Below the pieces are notes generated by a model. The model was not told the origin of the DNA. It ran no database searches and saw only the letters and a list, made by a program, of their open reading frames with translations. Positions 37,800 to 50,274 of a DNA stretch of 64,000 bases are shown here, in pieces. Where the stretch lies: positions 241,440 through 305,439 of the forward strand of contig BGZK01000719.1 of NCBI GenBank assembly GCA_005406025.1, given 5' to 3'. The stretch comes from Eumeta japonica. Taxonomy: Eukaryota > Arthropoda > Insecta > Lepidoptera > Psychidae. The position numbers were made by a program, and so were the translations under genes. Position 1 is the first letter of the stretch. Every line of letters begins with the position of its first letter.

Positions 37800-38850
37800 T
37801 ATCGAAATGGTTGAAAAAAAGAATTCCAAGTTACAACATTGGAAAAAATTGTGGTTGCCCAGATGGATGGACTGCTTTTTCAGGCACTCCGAGCTTATAA
37901 GTGCAGTAATAATACGTTTTGAGTTTTTACGTTCAAAACCGACATGTATTAAAAAACACTTTTTTTTTTAATTTTTCCACTGCGAGATCTTTAGAATACG
38001 TTGTTTGATTTTATTTTATTAAAGAGAAAAACTGGTTAAATTTTAGAATTTAACTGTAGAGTAGTTTATTAGTAGATATTGAAAAAAACCCTTTCTAAAA
38101 AAATTTTCCCAACCATGTTTCTTGAACAAATGGACCTATAATTATGAATTTAAAAACGACGTTGTATTTTAGGGAGAACAGGTGAATATATTTTGAATTT
38201 ATTGGTAGAGCAATATAATACATTTAAAAAAAAACGCTTATTAAAAAATTTTTCTCCAATGATATCTCATGAACAAATCGATCGATTTTTATGAAGTTAG
38301 CGGCAGCCGATACAACCGTTTAGATTTTGGTATCGATCGGTAGGGTAGCCTGAAACTTATTTTCTACAAACTATTTTTGAGATTTATCAAAATCTACCTG
38401 ACAAAATAAGATCAATGTTTCTAAGTTAAGTGCATTCCTTTCGAATATCGTTAACTATGTTTTGGTTGCTTAATCCGTTCAAAAGTATGAGAAGTTTTCA
38501 TACGCACATATACAAACGTGTGTACGCTCTCACACACACATACACGCACGCACGCACACACAGAGAGAGAGAGAGAGAGAACGAGAAATACAGACTTCAT
38601 TCGAAAAGATCGAAATAGATTCCTAGGACACTAAAGCGTCAAGATCTGAAGAAAACTCCAGTTTCGAAAATCGGGATGAAAACTGTAACTTTACAATTTT
38701 AATAGCGAAAAGTTAAAAATCTAAGAAACACAATATACTATAAACGTGATTCTTGTAATAAGTACAGCAAGTTTCCCAAAAAGATTTTTTTAAGAAGAAT
38801 TCGTTTCTAACTTGCAAAAATGCACTGCTTTCTCCACATATACGTGTTAA
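37800..38850 (-). repeat. Microsatellite-bearing long dispersed repeat, copy B
   Basis: Reverse orientation relative to copy A. Complement matches include atttgttcatgagatatc (A: atttgtttaagagacatc) and cccgattttcgaaactggag (A: cccgatcttcgaaaacgag). It carries (CA)n-(GA)n at 38530-38580, the mirror of copy A's tract, at the corresponding internal place. Confidence 0.65.
38530..38580. repeat. Compound (CA)n-(GA)n microsatellite
   Basis: cacacacaca with tacacgcacg interruptions, then a GA run. It is internal to repeat copy B. Confidence 0.95.
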
Positions 38851-40015
38851 AATGAGTTACTACGTGAAATCACTACAACTTTCTTTTTTTCATTTCTTAA
38901 AAAAATTCAATTTCAAGCAGTTGCATAAAGAATTTTCTTTACCGAGAAAAATAAAAAGGCAGAACTTGCGGCTATTTTTACAAGTTTTATTATTTCGTAA
39001 ACTCCATAAATGCTTGCGGAATAATTCTAGGTCATACAAAGAATATATTGAGCTGTTTATTTTAACACTTTAGCAATATTTGTATTGGCAGATGTTTTTG
39101 CATTCTTCACATCAATGTTCAACAGTAACAGAATCGATTGGGTCGAGAGCTGGTCTCTTTTTTCCAGACTTCCTGCTTCTCTATACAAAATAGATAACTT
39201 TTCATCGTTCTCGAAAGCGTAAAAAATTATTTGCAAGCGACATTTATTTTTTTTTTTTGGGCCTTTTTCGTTTTCACCTTTCAGTTTTAGCTTGCAATCG
39301 ATATCACAAACTAGTTGATATGACGAATTGATTACTTGAAAAATTAAATTATATCTTATATTATATCCTGAAAAGTACAGTTTTTTTTTTTATACAAATC
39401 TCTAGAGTAGTTTTAACGGTAGCTTTCTTTGAACCGACAAGTCACTACACATCTCATTTTCAATCTGCAAATATATCTCAACGATAACTATTTATTGTTA
39501 TTTTTGTAAAATCAGGTTTTCGGGGGTACATAATTTCCGACGATTCATTTTTCTAGGATAACCCTCTGAATTAAGTACAAGACGTTCGTCTGATTCACGG
39601 CAATATGTCCTCTACAGTACATATGACAAGTGAAAGATGCCGGCCCTTTAGAAGGATTCAAAAACTCAGTACTAAAATAAATATTTCAAAATAGATACAT
39701 ATTATTTTAAGATCTCTATATCTGATCGAATTAAGGATGCAGAAAAAAGTAATTTTACTTTAACTCGAGACAATTAATTGAACTGTTACAATCGTATCTA
39801 GACCTCTGAGACTGTTGACAGGTAGATATGATATAACTTGAAATTCAAAAGGATTTATAAAAATAAGTTGTCAAATTATCGTAAAAAAATTACATGTATC
39901 GTAAAACAATTACAATTATTGGCAATTTAAAAATATGCTTTGTCAAATTGTAATTCTACTCAATAGTGAGTTGTACTCTCCTGTACTATTGTAAATGTAG
40001 ACGTCTTAGATGTAG
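38851..40015. other. AT-rich intronic stretch
   Basis: Nothing recognised apart from AT-rich sequence with several homopolymer T runs. Confidence 0.45.
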
Positions 40016-40240
40016 GGCTTGAGACCTTAAACCCCCCACGCCGGCCCAGTGCTGGTTGGGAGCTGCTAACGCCAGCCATCACCATTGCAACAACGTCCCA
40101 CTGATCCAACAGGTTAACATGATCGCCGAAGCACGGAGCGAGCGCTTTAATTTTATTAAGTTAACAATTCATCAGTTCGTGCGTGGTTAAGATCTGGTTC
40201 GAAAGCAACGTTGTCAACCACTGCGCCACCACCGCTATTT
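40016..40240 (-). repeat. SINE-like fragment with tRNA A-box-like sequence
   Basis: The complement reads gcggtggtggcgcagtggtt, with a perfect pol III A-box match (TGGCGCAGTGG) and a nearby TTTCGAACC that resembles a B box at unusually short spacing. A GC-richer body (ccccccacgccggcccagtg) lies at the other end. This is a tentative call. Confidence 0.35.
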
Positions 40241-41640
40241 TAACGAATTAAAAGGGCGTGTAAAGATAGATACGCATAAAATCTATGTAATAAAGTTTAA
40301 ATTTTTCTCACGAAAAAAATTGTGTTACCTTAGGACACATGGTATGGAATTGTTTTTTTTTTATATACTAAATTCCTTCTAATTTTCCTAGGTTTCCTAA
40401 TTTTTTTTAATCGTCATTTAATTAAATAAAGCTCTACATGGTTAAGAGATTCTTTTGTAATCCTCTTTAAAATTCATTTTTACACTCGCTTTAAAAATTA
40501 ATATTAAAGTCACTTTAATAAGGCTATTTCCTTTTTTAACATAACTACAATTTTAACTAACACTAACAAGTGGCGTTTTATTGAGAATATTATATTAAAA
40601 ACAGATCGCACTGGGCGCGTAATACATTATTAAAAAAATAGCAGTAGCAAAAAAAGTGTTTTCTGAATATAATCCTTCCCAGCATTATAGTTTATATTTG
40701 GAAAAAAACTGGGTTCCTGTTTTTAAGATATGTCTCACAAAAATTTTCTGAACACTATTGCAGTTTTCCTAATTTTGATAGGTCGCTTAAAGATCTTTAA
40801 AGACTTTCGGGACTCCGTGTTAGGTGAAGCTATTATACAATTGCAGCTATATAGCATCTGCCGACCTGTCATTTCCACTGCAGGGGGACGTTTTTATTGG
40901 GTTTCAACCCCATACTACCCGCGTGCAGGGGCGTGCGGGTGTGCATATGCATTTTTTACCTCCTTCTCGCCGCAAAAGGGGAAAAAAAATTCAGGACCGG
41001 CAGCTTAACTTGTTTTTCGAGGCAAGGTTTGTGTGATATAATTCGACTTAAGTTGGGGACCCATTGGTCAAATCACGCGTGATCAATATCGAATTTGGTA
41101 GATTCCTCCCTACTCTAAGACTACTGAGCCTCCACTGCTCTTAGTCATTTATTGATCCATTAATATAAGTAGATTTAAAGATCCTTAAGACTTTCGACAC
41201 GAACTTATGGGATACGTCATCTTTTGCGTCTGCAGGCTAGACGAATCGAATTTGTTAACCCGAAATACCTATCTGTTGGGTTCAAGGACATGTAAATATA
41301 TCCGTCGATGGCCAGAACTTTTTTAAGGGCTTATTGTAAACTTTATATATCTTTTTTTTAAGTTCACTTTTGATTTATTTACTTAAGTGCTAATGATAAT
41401 GAATACTTTTCATACTTAGGAGTTCTCATTCTGGAGATAGTAACGTCTAAGTATACTGATTGCAATCTTGGATCAATATAGATTTGTATTTTGATTGTAC
41501 AATAGAGATTGTATTTTGTATATATAGAGGTTTATTTACTACTTAAAGTAGCTTAATCAGCCGATCAACCAAAAATTTGATAGAACTGGATCAATCTCAT
41601 AGGCCCATATATTCTCATTTCTATTCAATAAGTAATCACT
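40241..41640. other. AT-rich stretch with a GC-richer segment
   Basis: The 40855-41010 segment (ccacaggg-like core, gcgtgcaggggcgtgcgggt) is compositionally distinct and may be a repeat fragment. Three overlapping open frames of 61-92 codons there have no recognisable domain. Confidence 0.35.
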
Positions 41641-41649
41641 ATCGAATTC

Positions 41650-42685
41650 AATTTTTTAGAAAAAAAAACGAGCAATGATGTCAAATCTACTTACTTGTTT
41701 TGTAGATAGTAACTAACATAATCCCATTTCTGTAGAAATTTTGGAACTTCTGATCAAAGAACCGCAACAAGTATTTTTGACAGTCCTCTCTAGATGTTAG
41801 CCCAAACTACTTAAATGATTCTGAAAAGACCGATACAGGTGAAAATATTATGGTGCAAAGTTAGGGCTATATGGTGGATGCATTAACACTTCTCAACTTG
41901 ACTCTCTCAATATATACTGAGTAGCTAAATATGTGTGCGGTCTGGGGTTACCATGGTGAAAAACTACACCCTTTCTGTTGATCAAGTATGGCCGTTTTTC
42001 TTTACTTCTTGCTTCAATCGCCTCAGCTATTGGCAGTAGAGATCCGAATTGATAGTTTTGTCGTGCGGTAAAAGCTCATAATTAATAATGTTCTTATAAT
42101 CCCACCATATACATAGCATTAACTTATTGTGAGTAAATCGAAGTTTCGCTGTGGAGTTCGTCTGTGGAGCTTGCTTGCCTTTTGACCATGTTTTTGTTAT
42201 GCGGTCTTGTCGTAGATCATTTTTCGTCACCAGTGATCAATCTTTTCAAAAACGGTTGGGTTTCATTACGTTTCAATAGAGAATCACAAACGAACACACG
42301 ATCCATTAGATTTTTTGCAGTGAGCTAGTGTGGAATCTAAGAATCAAACTTTTTGTACATCCAAATTTTTTCAAATGAACCACATCTGTTTAATGGTCAA
42401 TCCGTAACTTTTCGGCTATCTCATAAAAACAAATATGCCGAATCTTGCTTTATTTTTTCCAAAATGGCATTGATTTTATCCGTAACAGGTTGATCAGAGC
42501 AAAGTCCATTTTTTACCGCAAAATTATCAGATTAAAACGCTTGAACCTGTCCCGTGCTACTCTTACCAACACCGCATCAGATACATAAACGTTACAATTT
42601 TTTTTCGCGAATTGTCGCATTTTTCCCTTTTTTGTAATAAAACTTCAAAATGTATTCAATTTCTACGTTAGATTCATTCGTTTTG
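41650..42685 (-). pseudogene. Mariner transposase pseudogene (third lineage, SETMAR/mori-like wording)
   Basis: Seen on the minus strand: N-terminus VEIEYILKFYYKKGKNAT (about 42620-42673), SDNFAVKNGLCSDQPVTDK then INAILEKI (about 42450-42540), NLMDRVFVCDSLLKRNE and PFLKRLITGDEK (about 42215-42325), LCIWWDYKNIINYELLPHDK then TINSDLYCQ (42027-42130), VVFHHGNPRPH (about 41930-41970; cf. HQDNARPH), and near 41870 a HPPYSPDLAP-like remnant in another frame. The order spans the whole transposase, but frames change repeatedly and stops are frequent; the second catalytic position reads GN, not DN. Terminal repeats were not found. It is distinct from the other two mariner relics. Confidence 0.82.
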
Positions 42686-43413
42686 ATGGACCCAAAAACA
42701 GTCAAAAAATGGCGGGATACCGTTTTTACTTTCTGTTTTTCTTTTTTAAGATGGCATCTATTTAATGGTATCAAAACTAACCGAATACAAACAGCACAAT
42801 CAAAGAGATTTTACTGCAATTTTTCCTTATGCAATACAAAAAAATCACTTCTCTCAATCCAATATTTTGTTGTAGATGTATTAATAGAACAAAATACTTA
42901 TTGTTTCACATAATCTAAACAGAGGTATTCCATAGCATATCTGCTTTCAATGATAATGTTAAGGTCACCTATCTCACATTACGGAGTTAATAAATTGGGT
43001 CGCTTAGGACACGTACAAAAATAACTGGGGTTTTTGTGTTTCATTAGGACTAATTACACTGAGTATTAAATGTTTGGATAAATCGATATTACTGTTCATG
43101 AATGGTAATATGATACTAGGTATATCACTCAAGCTTCATGTTTAATTTGTTTGTGATTGATCAAGCCAATTTCTAACACAGAGTGCTCGATATGGTTAAA
43201 ATTTATACATGCTACTACATGACTGACTTAATACATAACGGATGCTTTATTACATGACTACCTTATAATAGTTCTAGCTTGAGTATGTTACTTGTTAATT
43301 AGACACGATATAATTCTTAGCGTAAATGTACAGCATAAATACATTATAAGTCTGAAAAATTAATATAATTCTTATTGTATTGTATGAGGTGTTAATTCGC
43401 GGAAATCCATACT
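42686..43413. other. AT-rich intronic stretch, nothing recognised
   Basis: Probably includes the 5' flank or non-coding end of the mariner relic. No other feature is supported. Confidence 0.45.
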
Positions 43414-44490
43414 AGACGCTTGCCTGCAACATGCATTAACATGCAGCATGCAACCCACCGCTGACCCTCGAATCTGCCTCTCCACTACGAATCTCTATCC
43501 AAATGATTGAATATTGATTCCAGAGGATTGACAGATATCGAACACCTAAGCAAGTGTTATTTATTATTATAATTATCTAATTCCGCCAACTATTAAATTG
43601 TTTAGTTCTACGTACGTTTCATGCCAACAAGGCACATCCTCAGGAAATTGCCGACAGTCACATCCACCAGGGTGCAAGGAGCGTTAAAACAACCAACACA
43701 ACCTCGTTAGACAGGCCGCTGTCATGCAATGGTCAAAGAGCGACGAAAACATTATTAAGACAGCCACAGATCACCACCGATAGACATGCTTGTCAAATGT
43801 CACAGACTAACCATCACCAACATTACCCAAGTAGTTACAGGCAAGCGTCCAATAATGGCGATTTATAAACGTTAAATTTGGTCGTTGAGCATATTATTAT
43901 TATCTTTATGTTTTAAAATTTCGAAGGATTCCAAACATTCAAACGTAACCCTTCTCACACACATGCAAGACATCGAATTTGTGATCATTATTAAGCTTAT
44001 GACCGGTTTCTAATAGATGTTTAGCAAAATGGGATCTGTCTGATTTATTATTTTAAAGGCCGAAATATGTTCTTTATATCTTTTTCAAAGCAACGTCCGG
44101 TTTGTCCTATATATATTGATTTACAGTCATCACAAGTTAATTTATAAATTCCAGATTTTTTATTATTGTGTAATTTATCTTTATTGTTACATAAAGTTTT
44201 CAAATTATTATTTGTTTTAACGCTCCTTGCACCCTGGTGGATGTGACTGTCGGCAATTTCCTGAGGATGTGCCTTGTTGGCATGAAACGTACGTAGAACT
44301 AAACAATTTAATAGTTGGCGGAATTAGATAATTATAATAATAAATAACACTTGCTTAGGTGTTCGATATCTGTCAATCCTCTGGAATCAATATTCAATCA
44401 TTTGGATAGAGATTCGTAGTGGAGAGGCAGATTCGAGGGTCAGCGGTGGGTTGCATGCTGCATGTTAATGCATGTTACAGGCAAGCGTCT
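43414..44490 (-). mobile_element. Penelope-like retroelement fragment with long inverted arms
   Basis: Seen: arms 43414-43692 and 44212-44490 are each 279 bp and near-identical inverted copies (I find one clear difference, caacat versus taacat). The outer ends read agacgcttgcctg on each side. Between them lies a minus-strand GIY-YIG endonuclease remnant ending 22 bp before a further copy of the terminal 16-mer gttacaggcaagcgtc (43834-43849, same orientation as 44474-44489). Known: Penelope-like elements encode RT plus a GIY-YIG nuclease and are often bounded by repeats in direct or inverted orientation. The RT is missing, so this is a 5'-truncated copy. About 140 bp at 43693-43833 are unique. 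Confidence 0.8.
43872..44217 (-). pseudogene. GIY-YIG endonuclease domain of a Penelope-like element, frameshifted
   Basis: Seen: TNNNLKTLCNNKDKLHNNKK, then SGIYKLTCDDCKSIYIGQTG and RCFEK in one frame; a 1-nt loss, then RYKEHISAFK; another shift, then KSDRSHFAKHLLETGHKLNN and FDVLHVCEKGY; a third shift, then FECLESFEILKHKDNNNMLN and a stop at 43872-43874. The GIY...YIG pair and the downstream Arg/His-containing segment match the nuclease of Penelope-like retroelements, which nicks target DNA for priming. Coding may begin inside the 44212-44490 arm (SVKTNNN reads across the boundary). Three shifts make it non-functional. Confidence 0.85.
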
Positions 44491-44494
44491 ATAA

Positions 44495-45720
44495 TTCTTA
44501 TGTTGCATAAAATGAGAAATATTGTTTTTGTAGATTTTACATACTATTTAAAACTTCTGAACATTAAAAGAATCTGAAAAATGGTTGACCCTGCAGGCTA
44601 ACCCTAAAACTTTCCACTATAATATTTATCGATAGGTCTTTGAGCTCCTTAAGTTAAAAATATTAGTGTCTATATATCGTCGTTTGTTAATAAATTAAGA
44701 ATTTGAAAAATGTTTGCCCTGCACGGAATCTTTGAAACTTTTTACTGTTTTCTAGCTGCAAGTGTTCAAAAATAAAGTAGCAATAAATTATTGAGCTCAT
44801 CAAGCTTAAAAAAATCGTTTTTCGTGCTTTTTCATGTTTTCCGATTCCAAAAATATAGTTCTGATGCGTTTTTAACTCTTTGAGTTTAAGACTAATAGAA
44901 GAGGAAAATCTGTATATGTTAAAAAATTCTTAATTTCTCAATTTTCTTAGTTTTTCAATTGCGATGTCTTTCGAACACGTTGTTCTACTGTGATTTGCTT
45001 TACGGAATCAGAGACAGATTCTCAAGCAAAAAATGATGGTCGAGTACTAAACATCAGTCCATCAAGAATTTCACATGCAATTTTGAAAAAAAACCTTCTT
45101 TTTGAATTTTTCGTTAATGACATCACTAGATATATCTTTAACGAAAATCGAATAAACTGATTTTGTTCACAGTTTACAACGATCGATGTTGTTTCTAAAG
45201 CAGAAGACCTAATATATTTTGGAATTTATCGGTAGAGTAGTTTAAGAAATATCTTATGAAACATTTTTTCTCAAATTTAATTTTTGGGATTCATCAAAAT
45301 CTACGTTGTGAAATTTACGTAATTTAAAGTTCCAAGAAGTCTAAGTTGAGTAGACCACATTTGAATGTCGCAAGCTGCGTTTGGATCGTTCTAAATTGAC
45401 GAGAGGTTTGAATACAAACGCACGCACTCACGCACACACACACATACACACGCATATATGCACATACACACAGGTATACAGTTATCATTTGAAAAATTGT
45501 CAAAACATGTATGCGTAGAATCCAGAAATGTCAAGATCTGAATAACAAAATTTTCAAAAATCGGACTAAAAACAGCAAGATTTTCAATTTTTGAATTGGT
45601 GGAAACATAGTGTGAAGTTAAAATAATTTTGAAACTTTTTCAAAACGAAAAAGTTATTAAAATTTTGAGAAAAACCACTCTGATGTATTAAATTATCCAT
45701 CGTGTTAATTTTTTTTATCA
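44495..45720 (-). repeat. Microsatellite-bearing long dispersed repeat, copy C
   Basis: Same family and orientation as copy B. It matches copy A along at least 44760-45580 on the complement, including tgatgtttagtactcg (A: taatgtttggtacttg). It carries (CA)n at 45421-45475. A roughly 130-bp internal duplication (gaatctgaaaaatggttgac at 44571; gaatttgaaaaatgtttgcc at 44700) lies next to the Penelope element's end. Confidence 0.62.
45421..45475. repeat. Interrupted (CA)n microsatellite
   Basis: cacgcactcacgcacacaca with tacacacgcatatat interruptions, internal to repeat copy C. Confidence 0.93.
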
Positions 45721-48700
45721 GATTAAACTTGCGTACGATATCACAATAACGTATGATAGGTACAAGAAAAGCTTATGATATGCATAATTTTGATTTTGCG
45801 ATTAATCAAGAATTATGATTTTTGAGAAATTGCTATCACTCATATGTTGTGCACTACATAACCGGTAGCGCATCACAATAACTCTTAGTTCTTATGATAT
45901 GTAATATGTTAGTTAACATAATTCCTGCCAGCATTTAAAACATTATTAATCTAAAAACAGTTGTATTTTAAACGCTGAAAGTGTTTTCAGCAAAAATGCG
46001 AATTCGCGCTAGTGCCATGCACTTCTAGGTCTAGCTGAACGATTGTGAGGTCAAAAGATACGTAGAGACAAGAACTACATTAAGGTGAAAAGTAACTTTT
46101 TTAAAATAGTAATGTAGCGCTTTTAGTATCAAATCATTTGATACAGTTTTCATTCCTTTATATTAATAATTAAGGACCTTAGGCCCGTGTCGCTTTATTG
46201 GACGGGTACCATACTGAAGCTATCGAAAAAGCATTTACAATGTAAAACAAATGCATTCTCTTACACCGTTGTAAAACGGTGATTGCTTCTGGGCTTGGAA
46301 GACTATCGATCATGAATTATTATCGATATGTAGAAATGGAAATCAATCAGTTGAAATTTAAACCCTGTAGTAAATGAATGGATAATTTTAAGTTTAAAAT
46401 TTCCACCGTTAACCTTTGCTGCGAGGCAGCTTTTCATAACAAAACATGGAAGTCAGCCTGTAGACATACCTGAAGTTTAAATTCGCCGTCTTTTGGTTGT
46501 TAAATAAACTGTTATAGTATATTTTACATAAAAATTAGGAGGATCTACTTTTTACTAGTATTCAGTTTCAATACCTTTCTTCACTCTTGTCGGAAAATTA
46601 AAATTGTCAACCTATTCTGTGAATTGACTCTCTATTTGTTCCAAGTTCGAGACAATACACCGAGCTATCGTCTTTTTCCCGACATCGTACTCTGTTGTGG
46701 TGATCGCCTTCCATCAAAATCCTATACCGTTTTATCACGCTATCATCATTTTCGAATGTACCTACTTCAATTCATGCGATATCCACTTCGCAAAAAACGT
46801 CCGCAAACCCGCAGAAGTATAATGAAAATTGTTAATGCTAAATACTCACCGATGTTTTCTTAAACATGCTTAGTACGAGTTTGATTTGCTTATGATGCTA
46901 CCTACTATCGAAATAAATTGTTTGTCTTGTAGCAAAGACATAGCTTCTCATTGTCGTTATCGTCGGTCATTCAATTGTATCGGAATTACACGATACCACA
47001 AGACTCAATAGTGAATACTGATTGAAGTCTCTCACCACTTTTGTTTTGACTCATAGGCGGAAGGAGCAATAAAAAAATCGAGATGTTTTTTCTAGAGTTA
47101 GAAAGACCGTTTCGTAGTCTCGAAATTTTCAGTTACCGAAAAAAAACCAGCAGTAACAGAGAACAAAGTACATCCGAACATAACAAGAAAGAACCGTGGT
47201 AGTCGAATACCCCGCGAGTTGCCTTATAATCAAAAAGTGGCAGGCTTAAAGCTGATTAAATTACTCGCCTTCCGAGGCACGTGGGTCCGGCTAGTCTGGA
47301 CGAGTCGCAAGGGTTGCTAGCGGGCCCCGACCCGCACCGTGCCGATGCGGAAAGCTCAGAAGTTGCTAGGCCCTTTAACTAAAATAAAAAGATTGAAAGC
47401 GTGTGTCCACAGTAGGGTGACACACGAAATCTTACACATGGAAACATTCTGCAGCCATAGACTTTCATTATGCAGATCATAATTTCTTTTCCGTGGTATT
47501 AATATTCGGAAATTTCCACTGTGCCTCATTAAAAATTCTTAGAACTTTAGATACTTTATCTTCTATTTCAAATAGATATTTGTCAATATTTGATGTATCT
47601 AAGAGATTATTTTAGTTAAAATAAAATAGACTAATAGGTGTTCATCTATAATTATTTGAAAGCACTAATCAATTTTTAGGAAATTATTTATTACATAACG
47701 ACCTTTTCATATTAAGAAATAATACGCTTGCTGTTGCGGATGTAAAAATGGGATTATTTTAAATGATCACACAAAAATAAAAGCGATTCAAGGTTTTCTT
47801 TAATTGCAAATTTCAAACAATTCGAAGTGATCAAATTATGTCCTAAATACGTAATTAAAATAGATTTAATACAAAAAAAGCAACTTGCGTCATTTCATTT
47901 CAGCGTTCGTAACATGAACAGAAAACTTTCTGTCAAGTGTACAGCCTGTTTTATGTTATAGATAGTTTCGTATTGAACACTTTTTAAACCTTCATATCCA
48001 AAGAAAATAAGCATTTTTAGAAAAAAAAAATCCCATCGTCTGTTCGACCATTTGCATGATATAGCTTTATAATTCCGTCATTTTTTCAAATTATGTTATA
48101 CGTATTAGTGTCGATTGCTATATAATTATTTAAAAAATATTCCTAAAATAGAATGTAGATAGCTTTACGTATATAAAATTGGGAGGTCAATTTTTTTTGT
48201 GCCCACCATTGTGTGGAATATTTTTGATATGCTTTAAAAAATACATTATAGATGCTTGAGGGAGTTTTTTTACATTGTATATTTTTCCTTTTTTTAGCTT
48301 CAAAAAGCGTTAACTTCGTGTCTGACGACTCCTTTGAACTGTGTGTATTTATTAGAAAAATAATATTAAAGATAGAGTTTTACAAATACATCCAATTAAA
48401 ATTATTTTAAAGAGAATATTTTTATATGTTTTTTAGATGTTCACGATTTTTGGTTATCAACAGTACCTAAAAATTTAATTACAGATCTATATGAGCATGG
48501 AGATATAAATATAAAATAGTAAATGTCTATTGTTCAAACAATATATTTGTGCTTACACTAGTTCAAATTGAGTGCTTTATATTTTTATGGAACGATGTTG
48601 CAAACTTTTGATTTACATTTAGTGTAATTGTTAATTTCGCTTCGTTTCTTCTTTTCATTTGTTTATACAGAATATTAGATGACAGAAGCAGCTTATCACT

Positions 48701-48995
48701 TTGACAGTTTTTTTTTTTGTGAAAACTGGCTAGGCGTGAATTGAACACAGTAAAGCAGAGCAAAGGATGTGTTTGTGCAGTCACTAACTTTAAACAGCTA
48801 CCGTTCCATAGGCCTTCCACACAAGCCATGTATAGATTGATGTGCAATGTGATGTGACCACAACTCCCGAGTCTTTTCTAATAAAAGCAGCGAATTAGTG
48901 AATCTTCACGTGGATCCACATTTCATAACGACGTTTTCCTTTATATCAAAGCAAATGATAATTAGTAAGTACTAACAATTTTTTATATCAGACAG
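45721..48995. other. AT-rich intronic stretch with unidentified GC-richer fragments
   Basis: Blocks at about 46170-46215 (ggaccttaggcccgtgtcgc) and 47190-47370 (ttccgaggcacgtgggtccg, gctagcgggccccgacccgc) differ in composition and may be old repeat fragments. The 79-codon frame at 46624-46863 is unrecognised. No gene is supported. Confidence 0.4.
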
Positions 48996-48997
48996 AA

Positions 48998-49075
48998 AAG
49001 TGTAGTCGGTCATGATTCAAACTCGTTCTCCTGTGCCGCAGTAGGGTGCGCTAACCACTGAGCTAGGGCCGCTAC
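48998..49075 (-). repeat. tRNA-like SINE head
   Basis: The complement reads gcggccctagctcagtggtt with a perfect A box (TAGCTCAGTGG, 49055-49065) and a B box with one change (GTTTGAATC, 49014-49022) at tRNA spacing. The 3' side (atgaccgactacac) does not pair with the 5' acceptor strand, so it is a tRNA-derived retroposon or decayed tRNA gene, not a working tRNA. Confidence 0.55.
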
Positions 49076-49189
49076 TCTATTAGCATGGTACATACGTATA
49101 AGTGTGGTGCAAGTAGGGATGTAGTTTTGGTTCTCTTACGCGTTCAAACAGTTTAACAAATTCTAATGAAATTTTGCATTAAGACTGAT

Positions 49190-49275
49190 TATAGAGTAGA
49201 ATAGAACATAAGATAGAATCAAGAACGGGATCGAATCGACATTGAAATCAAAATTGAAATCCAGATTAAAAGTAA
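49190..49275. repeat. Degenerate purine-rich quasi-hexamer repeat
   Basis: Words such as agaatcaagaacgggatcg and aaatcaaaattgaaatcc reiterate the pattern seen at 16.7 kb. Confidence 0.45.
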
Positions 49276-50270
49276 TTCGTAAATATTGTATAATATATAC
49301 TTTTATGTAGAAATATATAAATATATTTAATGAAATAATCATATACCAAGTCGTAAAGTAAATAATATTGATATATTGTGAAATTTTAATTTAGGCCCAA
49401 CGAAACGGGAAATTGCATTATATGACACACAAAAATAAATTAAGATATTAAAACAGATAAGTAATTAAATTGATTGTAAAAAAATACAGAAAACATTCAA
49501 TGAAAGTTCACAAAATTTAGTTAATGATAATTTTAATATGCTTATAATTAAATTGTTTCCAATGCCTTCTCACGTTCTATCGGTTATTCAACTTTTTCCT
49601 TTCAGAATTTCAATATAAATATTTTCATGTATATGACACACGATAATAGTTATCTTAACTATTTGTATTGATGCAGTTGGTAAGATTGTTAAATTTTACT
49701 ATGCCATACGCCTGTCGAGAGAAGTGACTGGTAATAAATAGTTGAGGTCGTGAGTATTGTGTGATACTGTGTGGAATCTATTTTTCCATCATAAAACGTT
49801 AAAGATATTGTCCTAATCAAAAACAGCAGCCACCGTTCTGGTATTTTCTAATATTCTGAAAAGTAAATGGGTAATAATTTATTGACGATCTAAATAGATT
49901 ATAATGATGATTATAATGATGACAATGAAATACGCATTATTATTGGTACAATACGTTTGGAACTTTTAAAAATGTTACAACTTATACTGAATAATAAGGT
50001 GACAAAATGAGACAAAAATTTGTAATACAATAACTTGAGTAAAATATAATAATTCAAATCACTTACCTACAGTTTCGTTTTGAAAAATGGAAACACAGCT
50101 TTGGGCAAAAATAATATGTGTAGATAATTATGTACACATATGCATCGTATTTCTATATGTGTAATGATATATGCGTACATGAGACATGTGCTGTAATATT
50201 GAATAGTACGAGAGTACTTTTCAATGTTACAGCACATAAGCAAACTTAGCATACGGACGGACGAGAGAAC
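49276..50270. other. AT-rich intronic stretch, nothing recognised
   Basis: No gene, RNA or repeat that I can support. Confidence 0.5.
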
Positions 50271-50274
50271 TTAC

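Noticed and set aside
43414..44490. Classical DNA transposon with terminal inverted repeats
   Set aside because: The internal coding remnant is a GIY-YIG nuclease of Penelope-like retroelements, not a transposase, and I saw no clear target duplication.
48998..49075. Functional tRNA gene
   Set aside because: The A and B boxes are good, but the 5' and 3' acceptor strands do not pair and the B box has a changed base.
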